Assembly (NCBI GenBank): GCA_937862575.1
Contig: CALMFM010000019.1
Span: forward strand, 1-43,089
Reading direction: 5' to 3'
DNA length: 43,089 nt
DNA from: an uncultured Bacillota bacterium
GTDB lineage: Bacteria > Bacillota_I > Bacilli_A > Izemoplasmatales > Hujiaoplasmataceae
The position numbers and the translations under genes are program-made. The notes beneath the pieces are model-generated. The model worked only from the letters and a program-made list of their open reading frames with translations, did no database searches and was not told the DNA's origin. Below, piece by piece: positions 29,390-37,299 of the stretch; positions within the stretch are counted from its first letter, which is position 1, and each line of letters opens with the position of its first letter.

Positions 29390-30406
29390 ATGTTTAGAAT
29401 CGCAGTAGACGCCATGGGCGGAGATTTCGCTCCAAAGGAACAAATAGCCGGCGCTATGATGGCAATCCGGAATATCCCGGATATTGAAATAATCCTATAT
29501 GGTGACGAACAGGTTATTCGTCCGCTTTTGACTAATCCTGAAAGGATTTCCATAGTGCACGCACCTTTTGTCATTCCAATGGGCGAGAAGAATCCAATTC
29601 AAGCAATTAAATCAAACAAGGACACATCTTCAATGGCAAGAGCTTTACAGAGCCTGAGAAACGAAGAAGCTGACGCTGTAGTATCAAGCGGAGCTACTCA
29701 AGCTTTGATTGCCGGAGCTCATATACTAGTCAGAAGAATGCAAGGATTCAAACGCACAGCCATAGCACCGGTTATTCCTTCAGTTTCTGGCAAGCCAACC
29801 ATTTTACTCGATTCCGGTGCCAATATCAGCATCAAACCCGAATTCATGTTGCAACAGGCATATTTTGCCAAAATATACGCTGAAGAAATTCTTAACGTAG
29901 AAAATCCTAGAGTAGGACTTATCAATATTGGAACTGAACCAGGCAAAGGCAGAGAACTTGATCATGAGGCTTATGCACTATTTTCAAGTACGGATTTGTT
30001 TGAATTTTACGGAAATGTCGAGCCTAAAGAAATCCTTGATCCACCATGTGATATTTTGATAAGCGACGGATTTACTGCGAATATCGTAATGAAGACCATC
30101 GAAGGCACGGCCAAGGGAATGGGCAAGTTATTGAAGAAACATCTTACCAGCACTTTCTTTGGAAAAATAGGTGCTTTGTTGGCAAAGAAGAATCTCAATG
30201 ATTTCAAGAAATCAATATCAGCTGAAGAAATCGGCGGAGCCGTAATATATGGATTATATAAACCTGTCATAAAAGCTCAGGGAGCTTCAAAGGAATTCGG
30301 TTTTTATAACGGCATCAGACAAGCAGCTAACATTTGTCGTACTGGTGTTTTTGAAAAAGTTAAACAATACCTTGACACAAATCAGAAGGAATTTGAAGAT
30401 GAGTAA
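29390..30406 (+). CDS. plsX: Phosphate acyltransferase PlsX
   Basis: RIAVDAMGGDFAPKE, LLDSGANISIKPEFMLQ, ISDGFTANIVMKTIEG. Confidence 0.97.
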   Translation: MFRIAVDAMGGDFAPKEQIAGAMMAIRNIPDIEIILYGDEQVIRPLLTNPERISIVHAPFVIPMGEKNPIQAIKSNKDTSSMARALQSLRNEEADAVVSSGATQALIAGAHILVRRMQGFKRTAIAPVIPSVSGKPTILLDSGANISIKPEFMLQQAYFAKIYAEEILNVENPRVGLINIGTEPGKGRELDHEAYALFSSTDLFEFYGNVEPKEILDPPCDILISDGFTANIVMKTIEGTAKGMGKLLKKHLTSTFFGKIGALLAKKNLNDFKKSISAEEIGGAVIYGLYKPVIKAQGASKEFGFYNGIRQAANICRTGVFEKVKQYLDTNQKEFEDE

Positions 30407-31082
30407 GAATATCAAAGAATTAGAAACTTTTTTCAACTTACAATTTAAAGACTTTTCTTTGTTGGAAAGAGCGATGACACATTCATCATATGCCAATGAG
30501 AATGATACAAAAAGCAATGAAAGACTGGAATTTGTCGGAGACGCTGTATTGGATCTTGCTGTAGCTAACTTTTTGTTTGAACACATGTCTGAAGCGGAAG
30601 GCGTACTGACAAAAAAGAGAGCTCAGGAAGTATGTGAACAGTCTTTGTATGAATATGCCAAAAGCTTTGGGCTTGGTGAATTTCTTCTCCTAGGAAAAGG
30701 TGAAGAAATGTCAGGTGGGCGTGTGAAACCTGCACTTCTGGCGGACGCTTTTGAAGCGCTTTTGGGAGCGGTATATATAGATAAAGGATTCAAGGAAACC
30801 TATAAAATTCTCAATAAAATTGTCTTTCCGGTTATTAAGAGAAATTTAAATTCAGAAGATAAAGATTATAAGAGCAAATTACAAGAATTGGTCCAGTCAG
30901 ATAAACGGACTTTGGAGTATGTGATTGTTTCCGAAACAGGACCTGCCCATGATAAGGAATTCAGAGCTAGAGTCTATATGGATGAAGATATCATCATGGG
31001 AGAGGGCACGGGAAAATCCAAAAAAGAAGCGGAACAAAATGCTGCTTTTGCAACTTTGGAGAAGTTAGCCAAACAAAGATAA
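30399..31082 (+). CDS. rnc: Ribonuclease III
   Basis: NERLEFVGDAVLDL signature, dsRBD GTGKSKKEAEQNAAFATLEKL; overlaps plsX end. Confidence 0.97.
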   Translation: MSKNIKELETFFNLQFKDFSLLERAMTHSSYANENDTKSNERLEFVGDAVLDLAVANFLFEHMSEAEGVLTKKRAQEVCEQSLYEYAKSFGLGEFLLLGKGEEMSGGRVKPALLADAFEALLGAVYIDKGFKETYKILNKIVFPVIKRNLNSEDKDYKSKLQELVQSDKRTLEYVIVSETGPAHDKEFRARVYMDEDIIMGEGTGKSKKEAEQNAAFATLEKLAKQR

Positions 31083-31094
31083 GGGGTAGTTTTT

Positions 31095-31757
31095 ATGGAT
31101 TATGCGGTAATCAGGAAAATGGTTGAGGAAGAATTGATAGATTTCGATAAACTTCTTCTACAGAACTATAAAAAAATCGGTCTCACTGAAATTGAGGCAT
31201 TTCTGCTTATCGAACTCCAACGACAAAGGAAAAATGGAGAAACAGTAATCTCACCATCAAAACTTGTTAAAAAATTAACGGTTTCCGAAGATAAAATTTT
31301 CTCGACTTTGGACGGACTAATCACAAAAAAATATCTAACTATTAGAATTGTTAAGCAAGAGAATGAAAAAGAGACCGAAGATTTCTCCTTGGATAACACA
31401 ATTATAAAGCTTATCGATGCCTATAAATCAGCAATCAAAAAGGATATCCAACAATCGGACGGCGTCTTCGAAACTCTTGAAGAAGAAATAGTAGATATCA
31501 TTGAAAAGCAATTTCAAAAGCAATTAAAACCTTTGGAAGTTGAACTGATTCAAAAATGGATCAATGAGGACAACTATCCACTTGAATTGATTAAGACTGC
31601 AATATTAGACGCAGTGAAGGCTAATAAATCGACATTAAGTTATGTGGACGGAGTTCTTCTAAAACGCGCAAAGAACATTGAGAAATCTAAAAAGCAATAC
31701 AATCCGGAAAAATCCGAAGCTTTAAAGGCATTCTATGAATCTTGGGAGCAAAAATGA
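31095..31757 (+). CDS. dnaD: DnaD-domain primosomal protein
   Basis: Winged-helix N-terminus and DnaD motif (PLEVELIQKWINEDNYPLELIKTAILDAV...YVDGVL); followed by nth as in Bacillus. Confidence 0.88.
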   Translation: MDYAVIRKMVEEELIDFDKLLLQNYKKIGLTEIEAFLLIELQRQRKNGETVISPSKLVKKLTVSEDKIFSTLDGLITKKYLTIRIVKQENEKETEDFSLDNTIIKLIDAYKSAIKKDIQQSDGVFETLEEEIVDIIEKQFQKQLKPLEVELIQKWINEDNYPLELIKTAILDAVKANKSTLSYVDGVLLKRAKNIEKSKKQYNPEKSEALKAFYESWEQK

Positions 31758-32380
31758 CAGTTTCTGAAACCATCTATGAAGAAATCACGAAATTATACCC
31801 GGATGCCAAATGTGAATTGAATTATCGCAAGGATTATGAACTACTGATTGCGGTAATGTTGAGTGCACAAACAACCGATCAGTCGGTGAACTCCGTTACT
31901 GAAACGCTATTCAATAAATATAAGTCTATAAAAGATTTTGCAAATGTTTCTATTGATGAATTGGAGAATGACATTAGAAGAATTGGTTTATTCAGAAACA
32001 AGTCGAAGAACATCAAATCTATGTCTGAGATTGTGGTTAATCAATTTAACGGTATTATTCCCAATACTCAAGAATCATTACAAGATTTGCCAGGAGTAGG
32101 AAGAAAAACTGCGAATGTTTATCTCGCAGAATTCCATCACATCCCTAGGATTGCTGTAGATACACATGTATCTAGAGTATCAATAAGATTAGGCTTCGCG
32201 GATGAAGGAGATTCTCCAGAAAATATTGAAAAAAAATTGATGAATATCTATGATGAAAACATCTGGATTGACCTGCATCATAAAATGATATTCTTTGGAA
32301 GATATTTCTGTAAAGCAAAAAAACCTAATTGTATTAACTGCCCAATATTAAAATATTGTAAGAAACCAGTTCTGAAATGA
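31754..32380 (+). CDS. nth: Endonuclease III
   Basis: LPGVGRKTANVYLAEF HhH, VDTHVSR, FeS motif CKAKKPNCINCPILKYC. Confidence 0.96.
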   Translation: MTVSETIYEEITKLYPDAKCELNYRKDYELLIAVMLSAQTTDQSVNSVTETLFNKYKSIKDFANVSIDELENDIRRIGLFRNKSKNIKSMSEIVVNQFNGIIPNTQESLQDLPGVGRKTANVYLAEFHHIPRIAVDTHVSRVSIRLGFADEGDSPENIEKKLMNIYDENIWIDLHHKMIFFGRYFCKAKKPNCINCPILKYCKKPVLK

Positions 32381-32390
32381 ACTGGTTTTT
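32363..32390 (+). terminator. Terminator after nth
   Basis: aaaccagtt-ctgaaatg-aactggttt + T tract. Confidence 0.85.
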
Positions 32391-32457
32391 ATATCTAAAT
32401 ATAGGGCTTATATGCCATTTGGTTTCGAAAAACGAAAAATGTTTCAATAAATAAATC

Positions 32458-32486
32458 TTCACAATTTTGTTTTTCAATAATATAAT
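32458..32486 (+). promoter_or_regulatory. Promoter of XRE regulator
   Basis: TTCACA (32458-32463), 17 nt, TATAAT (32481-32486). Confidence 0.6.
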
Positions 32487-32530
32487 TATTGGGAGCATTG
32501 ACATTCATTATTTACTTTTGGAGGATTAAA

Positions 32531-33787
32531 ATGGATTTTAATTTACGAACAAGAATAATCAGAAGAAGAGAAGAAATTTTTGACTTCTATTATTGCACTA
32601 TCGGTGACAAGATTCGAAGAACAAGATTGGATTTGAACATGACTCAAGAGGCACTTGCAAAAGGCATATGTTCTAATACTTACATATCCAAGATTGAAAA
32701 CAACAAAATCGCCGTAAACAAGGAGCATTTGTTTTTGTTGATGGAAAAGATGGGAATCCAAACCGACAGGATTGGTTTTCCAGAAAAAATGGTAGAGAGT
32801 TTGGAAAGAGCTATCGAATATTTTTATTTTAAGGATTTGGAAGCATATGAAGAGTTATATCAAGACCTACAACAGTATGAATTTGGCATCTTAATTTATG
32901 TAGTTCGACTCGGATATTTTGTCCTCACTGAGGATTTGGACAATGCCCGAGTAATTTATGATGATATGTATAGATATCTAAATTCTTTAGAAGACTATGG
33001 GTTTGCGACTTTTCTAATTTTTGGTGGGTTTTATAATGTAGCCATAAATGATTTTCAAACTGCAAGAATGATATTGGAATCGGTAAAAGATAAATTAAGA
33101 AATGACGAAATATTATATAGTTTATATGGTTATCTTGAATTTATTGTCTATGGACAACTGCATTTGTTCAATCAATCACGAGACGGCTTGGATAAAGCAA
33201 AAACGCTATTCTTCAATTATAGCAATTGCCGAAGATTAACCGAGTCAATGGTCTACACAAACATTTTTCGTCTTTACGAAGGTCGCAAAGAAGAAATATC
33301 ATTTCATAAAGAACATTTAACATACTTGAATGACTCCCAAAAAAATTACTATTTGATTTTATTGGCGTTATCAAGTGATAATCCTGTATTCTATTTTTCA
33401 CAATTGATTCCTGATGGAAGATATTATTTGTCCGGTCTTTATTATTTGGCAAAACATCATCTCAGCAAAAACGAATTGGACAAATATGAATCAGTTAAGG
33501 ACACAATCAACGACAATCATTATTCAATGAGATCGATTATCGATTATGGAAATCTGTTAAAATTGTCTGAAGGCGAAAAAGACTGGTATTACAGAGACTA
33601 TCTAATCAATATCGTTTTGCCTTATCTAAGAGATAATCAAAATATCTATTTTCATAATTTGGTAACAAAAAGAGTTCAAGAAATATTATCAGAAAACAAA
33701 AAATACAAAGATGCACAGCGATTAGGTGAGAAGCATCAAGAATTCGTCAAGGGACTTCAATTAGAAAAGAAAATTACATTGCATTAA
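32531..33787 (+). CDS. XRE-family transcriptional regulator with long C-terminal helical (TPR/Rgg-like) domain
   Basis: HTH: IGDKIRRTRLDLNMTQEALAKGICSNTYISKIENNKIAV; ~330 aa helical C-terminus; RBS ggagg before ATG 32531. Confidence 0.8.
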   Translation: MDFNLRTRIIRRREEIFDFYYCTIGDKIRRTRLDLNMTQEALAKGICSNTYISKIENNKIAVNKEHLFLLMEKMGIQTDRIGFPEKMVESLERAIEYFYFKDLEAYEELYQDLQQYEFGILIYVVRLGYFVLTEDLDNARVIYDDMYRYLNSLEDYGFATFLIFGGFYNVAINDFQTARMILESVKDKLRNDEILYSLYGYLEFIVYGQLHLFNQSRDGLDKAKTLFFNYSNCRRLTESMVYTNIFRLYEGRKEEISFHKEHLTYLNDSQKNYYLILLALSSDNPVFYFSQLIPDGRYYLSGLYYLAKHHLSKNELDKYESVKDTINDNHYSMRSIIDYGNLLKLSEGEKDWYYRDYLINIVLPYLRDNQNIYFHNLVTKRVQEILSENKKYKDAQRLGEKHQEFVKGLQLEKKITLH

Positions 33788-33818
33788 AAAAACTCTTCGA
33801 ATGAAGAGTCTTTATACT
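33788..33818. terminator. Shared terminator between convergent XRE regulator and mrp
   Basis: actcttc-gaat-gaagagt flanked by A/T tracts. Confidence 0.75.
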
Positions 33819-34789
33819 AGTTTAATTAATTTTCTGGCTAAATTTAGATACAACATACCTGGCACATCAGTTTCTTTGTAGATACTTGATTTTCCTGGTA
33901 CAATCGGTAGCTCTGCCAATACTTCAACCATCAATTCATCGGCGACTTCTTTACCCCCGCCTTGTCCGAAGATATAATGCTTATCACCATTGACTTCATA
34001 GTAGGACATATTTTCAACAACACCAATAATATCATGACCGAGATCTTTAGCTGCATATCCTGCCTTAATGGCGATATGTGATGCATTCTCCTGCGGAGTT
34101 GTGACTAAAACCATTTTGGCGTCTTTGTTGAAGGTTCTCATATCTAGCATGATGTCACCAGTGCCTGGCGGTAAATCTACTAGGAAGTAATCTATCTCGC
34201 CAACCCATAACGTATCTTCAAAAAACAATTTCAAAACTTTATTAAGCATCGGGCCTCTCAAAAGTAGAGCCCGATTTTTTTCGACCAAGTATTCTGTCGA
34301 AACCATCTGTATACCATCTCTTTCGAAAGGATAAATCTTACCGTCTTGATTCCCCAATAATTGGTGCTCGGTAGCTCCAAGAATCTTAGGCATATTTGCT
34401 CCATATACGTCTGCGTCGATAATCGCAACCCGTTTACCCATTCTCATTAATGCATAGGCCAGATTGGCAGTGACAGTTGATTTTCCTACTCCGCCTTTTC
34501 CCGAAGCTATTAGGATGGTTCTAGGCCCTTTCTTATCGGATTTTTTCTCTACGAAATCAATCTTAATCCCGCTGAATCCCATCTCTATCTTAACCACTTT
34601 GGCAATTTCTCTTGTAAGTTCTTTCATAACATCAGGAGTCTTTTCAGAGACCTCGATTACAAACATAACGGTATTGTTTTCATCATCAATTCCTACATGT
34701 TTTATCGAGTCACCTTCCAGAAAACTGATCTTAGTTATCGGATCAGCAATGAATTTTATTTTCTCTTTAATATCTGATATTTTACTCAT
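33812..34789 (-). CDS. Mrp/NBP35 (ApbC/SalA-like) P-loop ATPase
   Basis: ASGKGGVGKSTVTANLA, IDADVYGANMPKIL, DLPPGTGDIMLD; DUF59-like N-terminus. Confidence 0.93.
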   Translation of the reverse strand: MSKISDIKEKIKFIADPITKISFLEGDSIKHVGIDDENNTVMFVIEVSEKTPDVMKELTREIAKVVKIEMGFSGIKIDFVEKKSDKKGPRTILIASGKGGVGKSTVTANLAYALMRMGKRVAIIDADVYGANMPKILGATEHQLLGNQDGKIYPFERDGIQMVSTEYLVEKNRALLLRGPMLNKVLKLFFEDTLWVGEIDYFLVDLPPGTGDIMLDMRTFNKDAKMVLVTTPQENASHIAIKAGYAAKDLGHDIIGVVENMSYYEVNGDKHYIFGQGGGKEVADELMVEVLAELPIVPGKSSIYKETDVPGMLYLNLARKLIKLV

Positions 34790-34820
34790 GGTAATACCTC
34801 ATTTCTCTAGACCATTACAT

Positions 34821-34848
34821 ATTATAACGCATTTGGTTTTTATGTCAA
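34821..34848 (-). promoter_or_regulatory. Promoter of mrp (minus strand)
   Basis: Reverse complement TTGACA, 16 nt, TATAAT. Confidence 0.75.
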
Positions 34849-34901
34849 AACAATTTGACTGTTTTTCCCGGAAACAGGGAAAAAAGGCAGACATATTTTT
34901 C

Positions 34902-34930
34902 TTGACATTGAAAATAAAAAAAAGTATAAT
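34902..34930 (+). promoter_or_regulatory. Consensus promoter of yceD-rpmF
   Basis: TTGACA (34902-34907), 17 nt, TATAAT (34925-34930). Confidence 0.9.
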
Positions 34931-34950
34931 TAATACGCTGTGATGAGGTG

Positions 34951-35427
34951 ATGAAATTGAAATGGACAATTCATGAACTCGTTAAGAAAGCGAAATCAGA
35001 AAACTTACTAGAATTTACTCTCGACTTAAACCGCTTTATATCAGATGATCAAGAGGATTTGGTGGGGATTTTCCCGACTAAAGTCTCTGGACATTATGAA
35101 TACGACGAACCAAATGAAACATTTTATTTTGAACTTAATATCAAGACAACTTTGACAATGCTTTGCGCGCTTACTCTCAAGGAAGTTGAAGTTAAACTTG
35201 ATTTTGTCTCACAGATAAGTTTTTCCTCGTCATTCGTCGATGACGATACGCACATTATAGACGGCATCACGATTGATATCGACCAGTATATTTACTCCGA
35301 GATTTTGATTGAAAAACCAATGAAGGTTTACAGTCGACATGCAAAAGAAGAATACAAGGAAGACATTGTCTCGATGGATGAAGAGGAAATAACTTCACAA
35401 AGCCCATTTGCAAAAATAAAAAAGTAG
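34951..35427 (+). CDS. YceD/DUF177 family protein
   Basis: Characteristic position upstream of rpmF; DUF177-like pattern (single C near [14 protein letters not shown], acidic C-terminal part). Confidence 0.85.
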   Translation: MKLKWTIHELVKKAKSENLLEFTLDLNRFISDDQEDLVGIFPTKVSGHYEYDEPNETFYFELNIKTTLTMLCALTLKEVEVKLDFVSQISFSSSFVDDDTHIIDGITIDIDQYIYSEILIEKPMKVYSRHAKEEYKEDIVSMDEEEITSQSPFAKIKK

Positions 35428-35440
35428 AGGAGGAATCGAC

Positions 35441-35638
35441 ATGGCAGTACCTAAAAGAAAAGTCAGTAAAGAACAAAAAAGAAAAAGAAGAACTCATTTC
35501 AAGTTACATGCACCATCAATGGTTGTTTGTCCAAACTGCGGCGAATTGACTTTAAGTCACACAGTCTGTAAAAAATGCGGTTACTACAAGGGAAAACTGG
35601 TAGTTGAACCAAAATTAGAAGAAAAATCAGAAGAGTAA
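35441..35638 (+). CDS. rpmF: 50S ribosomal protein L32
   Basis: [28 protein letters not shown]...CKKCGYYKG. Confidence 0.97.
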   Translation: MAVPKRKVSKEQKRKRRTHFKLHAPSMVVCPNCGELTLSHTVCKKCGYYKGKLVVEPKLEEKSEE

Positions 35639-35644
35639 AAGAAA

Positions 35645-35678
35645 AAGATACGTTGAATTTTCAACGTTTTTCTTTTGT
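35645..35678 (+). terminator. Terminator after rpmF
   Basis: acgttga-attt-tcaacgt followed by ttttcttttg. Confidence 0.8.
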
Positions 35679-35715
35679 CAAAAAACAAATATGTTATAAT
35701 TAGTTAGGTGATTCC

Positions 35716-36636
35716 ATGACAAAACATATACCAGTATTACTTGATGATGTTTTAGAAAACTTGAATATAAGAGACGGACATGTCTACGTCGATATGACCT
35801 TGGGAGGCGCGGGGCACGCCATTGAAATCTTAAAAAGGATTCCCAGGGGTTTTTTGTATGGATTCGACCAAGACGAATACGCAATCAAAAAAGCCAAAGA
35901 AAAACTATCTGAATTCAAAAACTTTAGGATCATAAAAGATAACTTTTTGAATGCAAAGGATCGGCTTGAAGATATCGGCGTAACCAAAGTAGACGGAATC
36001 CTGTTTGACCTTGGAGTCTCATCCTTCCAGTTCGACATCCCGGAGAGAGGATTTTCCTATAAGTTAGATAATCCTTTGGATATGAGAATGGACATTGATA
36101 ATGATCTTACAGCTCAGATAGTCATCAATACATTCACAGAAAAGGAATTGTCCGATATTCTTTTTAAATATGGTGAAGAAAAATATGCCAGAAGCATAGC
36201 CAGAAATATAATCAAAGCTAGAAGTGAAAAAAAGATAAACACTACATTTGAGTTAGTTGAAATTATAAAGAAATCGATGCCTTTCAACGAACTGAACAAA
36301 AAAGGTCATCCTGCAAAAAAGACTTTCCAAGCTTTGAGAATCGCCGTCAATGATGAATTGAATGTTCTTGAACAAGCTTTGAAAGACGCCATTGACATGT
36401 TGGCTCCAAAAGGTAGATTAGCCGTAATAACCTTCCATTCATTGGAAGACCGTATATGTAAACAAATTTTTCATAAATATTCAACTGTAGAAATTCCTTT
36501 GGGGGTTCCTTTAATTGTCGATGAGAAACCGCTTATAAATTTAGTCAACAGAAAAGTAATTATAGCGGACGAAAATGAGTTGGAAATAAACAATCGAGCC
36601 CATAGTGCAAAGCTCAGGATTGTCGAGAAAAATTAG
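35716..36636 (+). CDS. rsmH: 16S rRNA (cytosine1402-N4)-methyltransferase
   Basis: HIPVLLDDVLENL, YVDMTLGGAGHA, GILFDLGVSSFQFD, RGFSYKLDNPLDMRMD. Confidence 0.97.
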   Translation: MTKHIPVLLDDVLENLNIRDGHVYVDMTLGGAGHAIEILKRIPRGFLYGFDQDEYAIKKAKEKLSEFKNFRIIKDNFLNAKDRLEDIGVTKVDGILFDLGVSSFQFDIPERGFSYKLDNPLDMRMDIDNDLTAQIVINTFTEKELSDILFKYGEEKYARSIARNIIKARSEKKINTTFELVEIIKKSMPFNELNKKGHPAKKTFQALRIAVNDELNVLEQALKDAIDMLAPKGRLAVITFHSLEDRICKQIFHKYSTVEIPLGVPLIVDEKPLINLVNRKVIIADENELEINNRAHSAKLRIVEKN

Positions 36637-36693
36637 ATATATTTTTATTGACAGAAGATATGTTTTTATGATATCATATCTTTGCGTCAAAAC

Positions 36694-36767
36694 GCAGGTA
36701 TAGTTCAATGGTAGAACTTCAGCCTTCCAAGCTGACTATGAGGGTTCGATTCCCTTTACCTGCTCCA
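36694..36767 (+). tRNA. tRNA-Gly (anticodon TCC), CCA encoded
   Basis: GCAGGTA...TACCTGC acceptor, anticodon loop CTTCCAA, T-loop GGTTCGATTCC, 3' TCCA. Confidence 0.96.
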
Positions 36768-36781
36768 TATAACAATGAAGT

Positions 36782-36846
36782 AGCTTCCAAAAGTTGGAGA
36801 TATGGTATACTAAAAATACCACTCTGATGAAGGGAGCTCTTTTTTA
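36782..36846 (+). terminator. Structured terminator/attenuator-like element downstream of tRNA-Gly
   Basis: agcttcc (36782-36788) pairs with gggagct (36832-36838) before ctttttt; internal ggtat/atacc and tccaa/ttgga hairpins. Confidence 0.5.
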
Positions 36847-37299
36847 TTATAATTCTATCTTCAATACAAAAAATATAAATAGATACTAATAACAAGTAGA
36901 GAAGAGTAATCGATATTTAGTGCAAAAAGATTCATTATGAAGCGCCATAAATCAAAAGATAGTCTTTGAATAAGATGAAACTAACAGAAGATCATTTGTA
37001 TGATCAAAGTAGGTAATTTGTGAAAGACCGATTTTCATATGCCATATACAAAAATCAATATAATTATGCTATAATAATCATATATACAAAATTATTTATT
37101 TGAAAATAAACAAACAATCCAAATGCATTTTACTACAAACATTTTTCAGTCTCCCTTTGAGACATTTAAATATTGACGATGGCAGTGAAAGCAAATGAGA
37201 TTATAAGACTACTGTTTGCTAAATAATGTGGCTCTACTTCAAAATTCAAATTCATAGTTCGTGCAAAATAGTTTATATTATTTTCTTGCGGAGGTAACG

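Noticed and set aside
34464-34943. Plus-strand ORF of 159 aa opposite mrp
   Set aside because: Antisense to the conserved mrp gene and spanning the divergent promoter region; no domain or RBS support.
36822-36846. CTGATGA near 36823, reminiscent of a hammerhead ribozyme core
   Set aside because: No matching stem II followed by GAAA and no closing stem III; chance occurrence within the terminator-like element is more likely.
36768-37299. Possible CRISPR array or gene remnant in the long non-coding gap
   Set aside because: No regularly spaced repeats and no convincing protein similarity visible in any frame; only AT-rich sequence.
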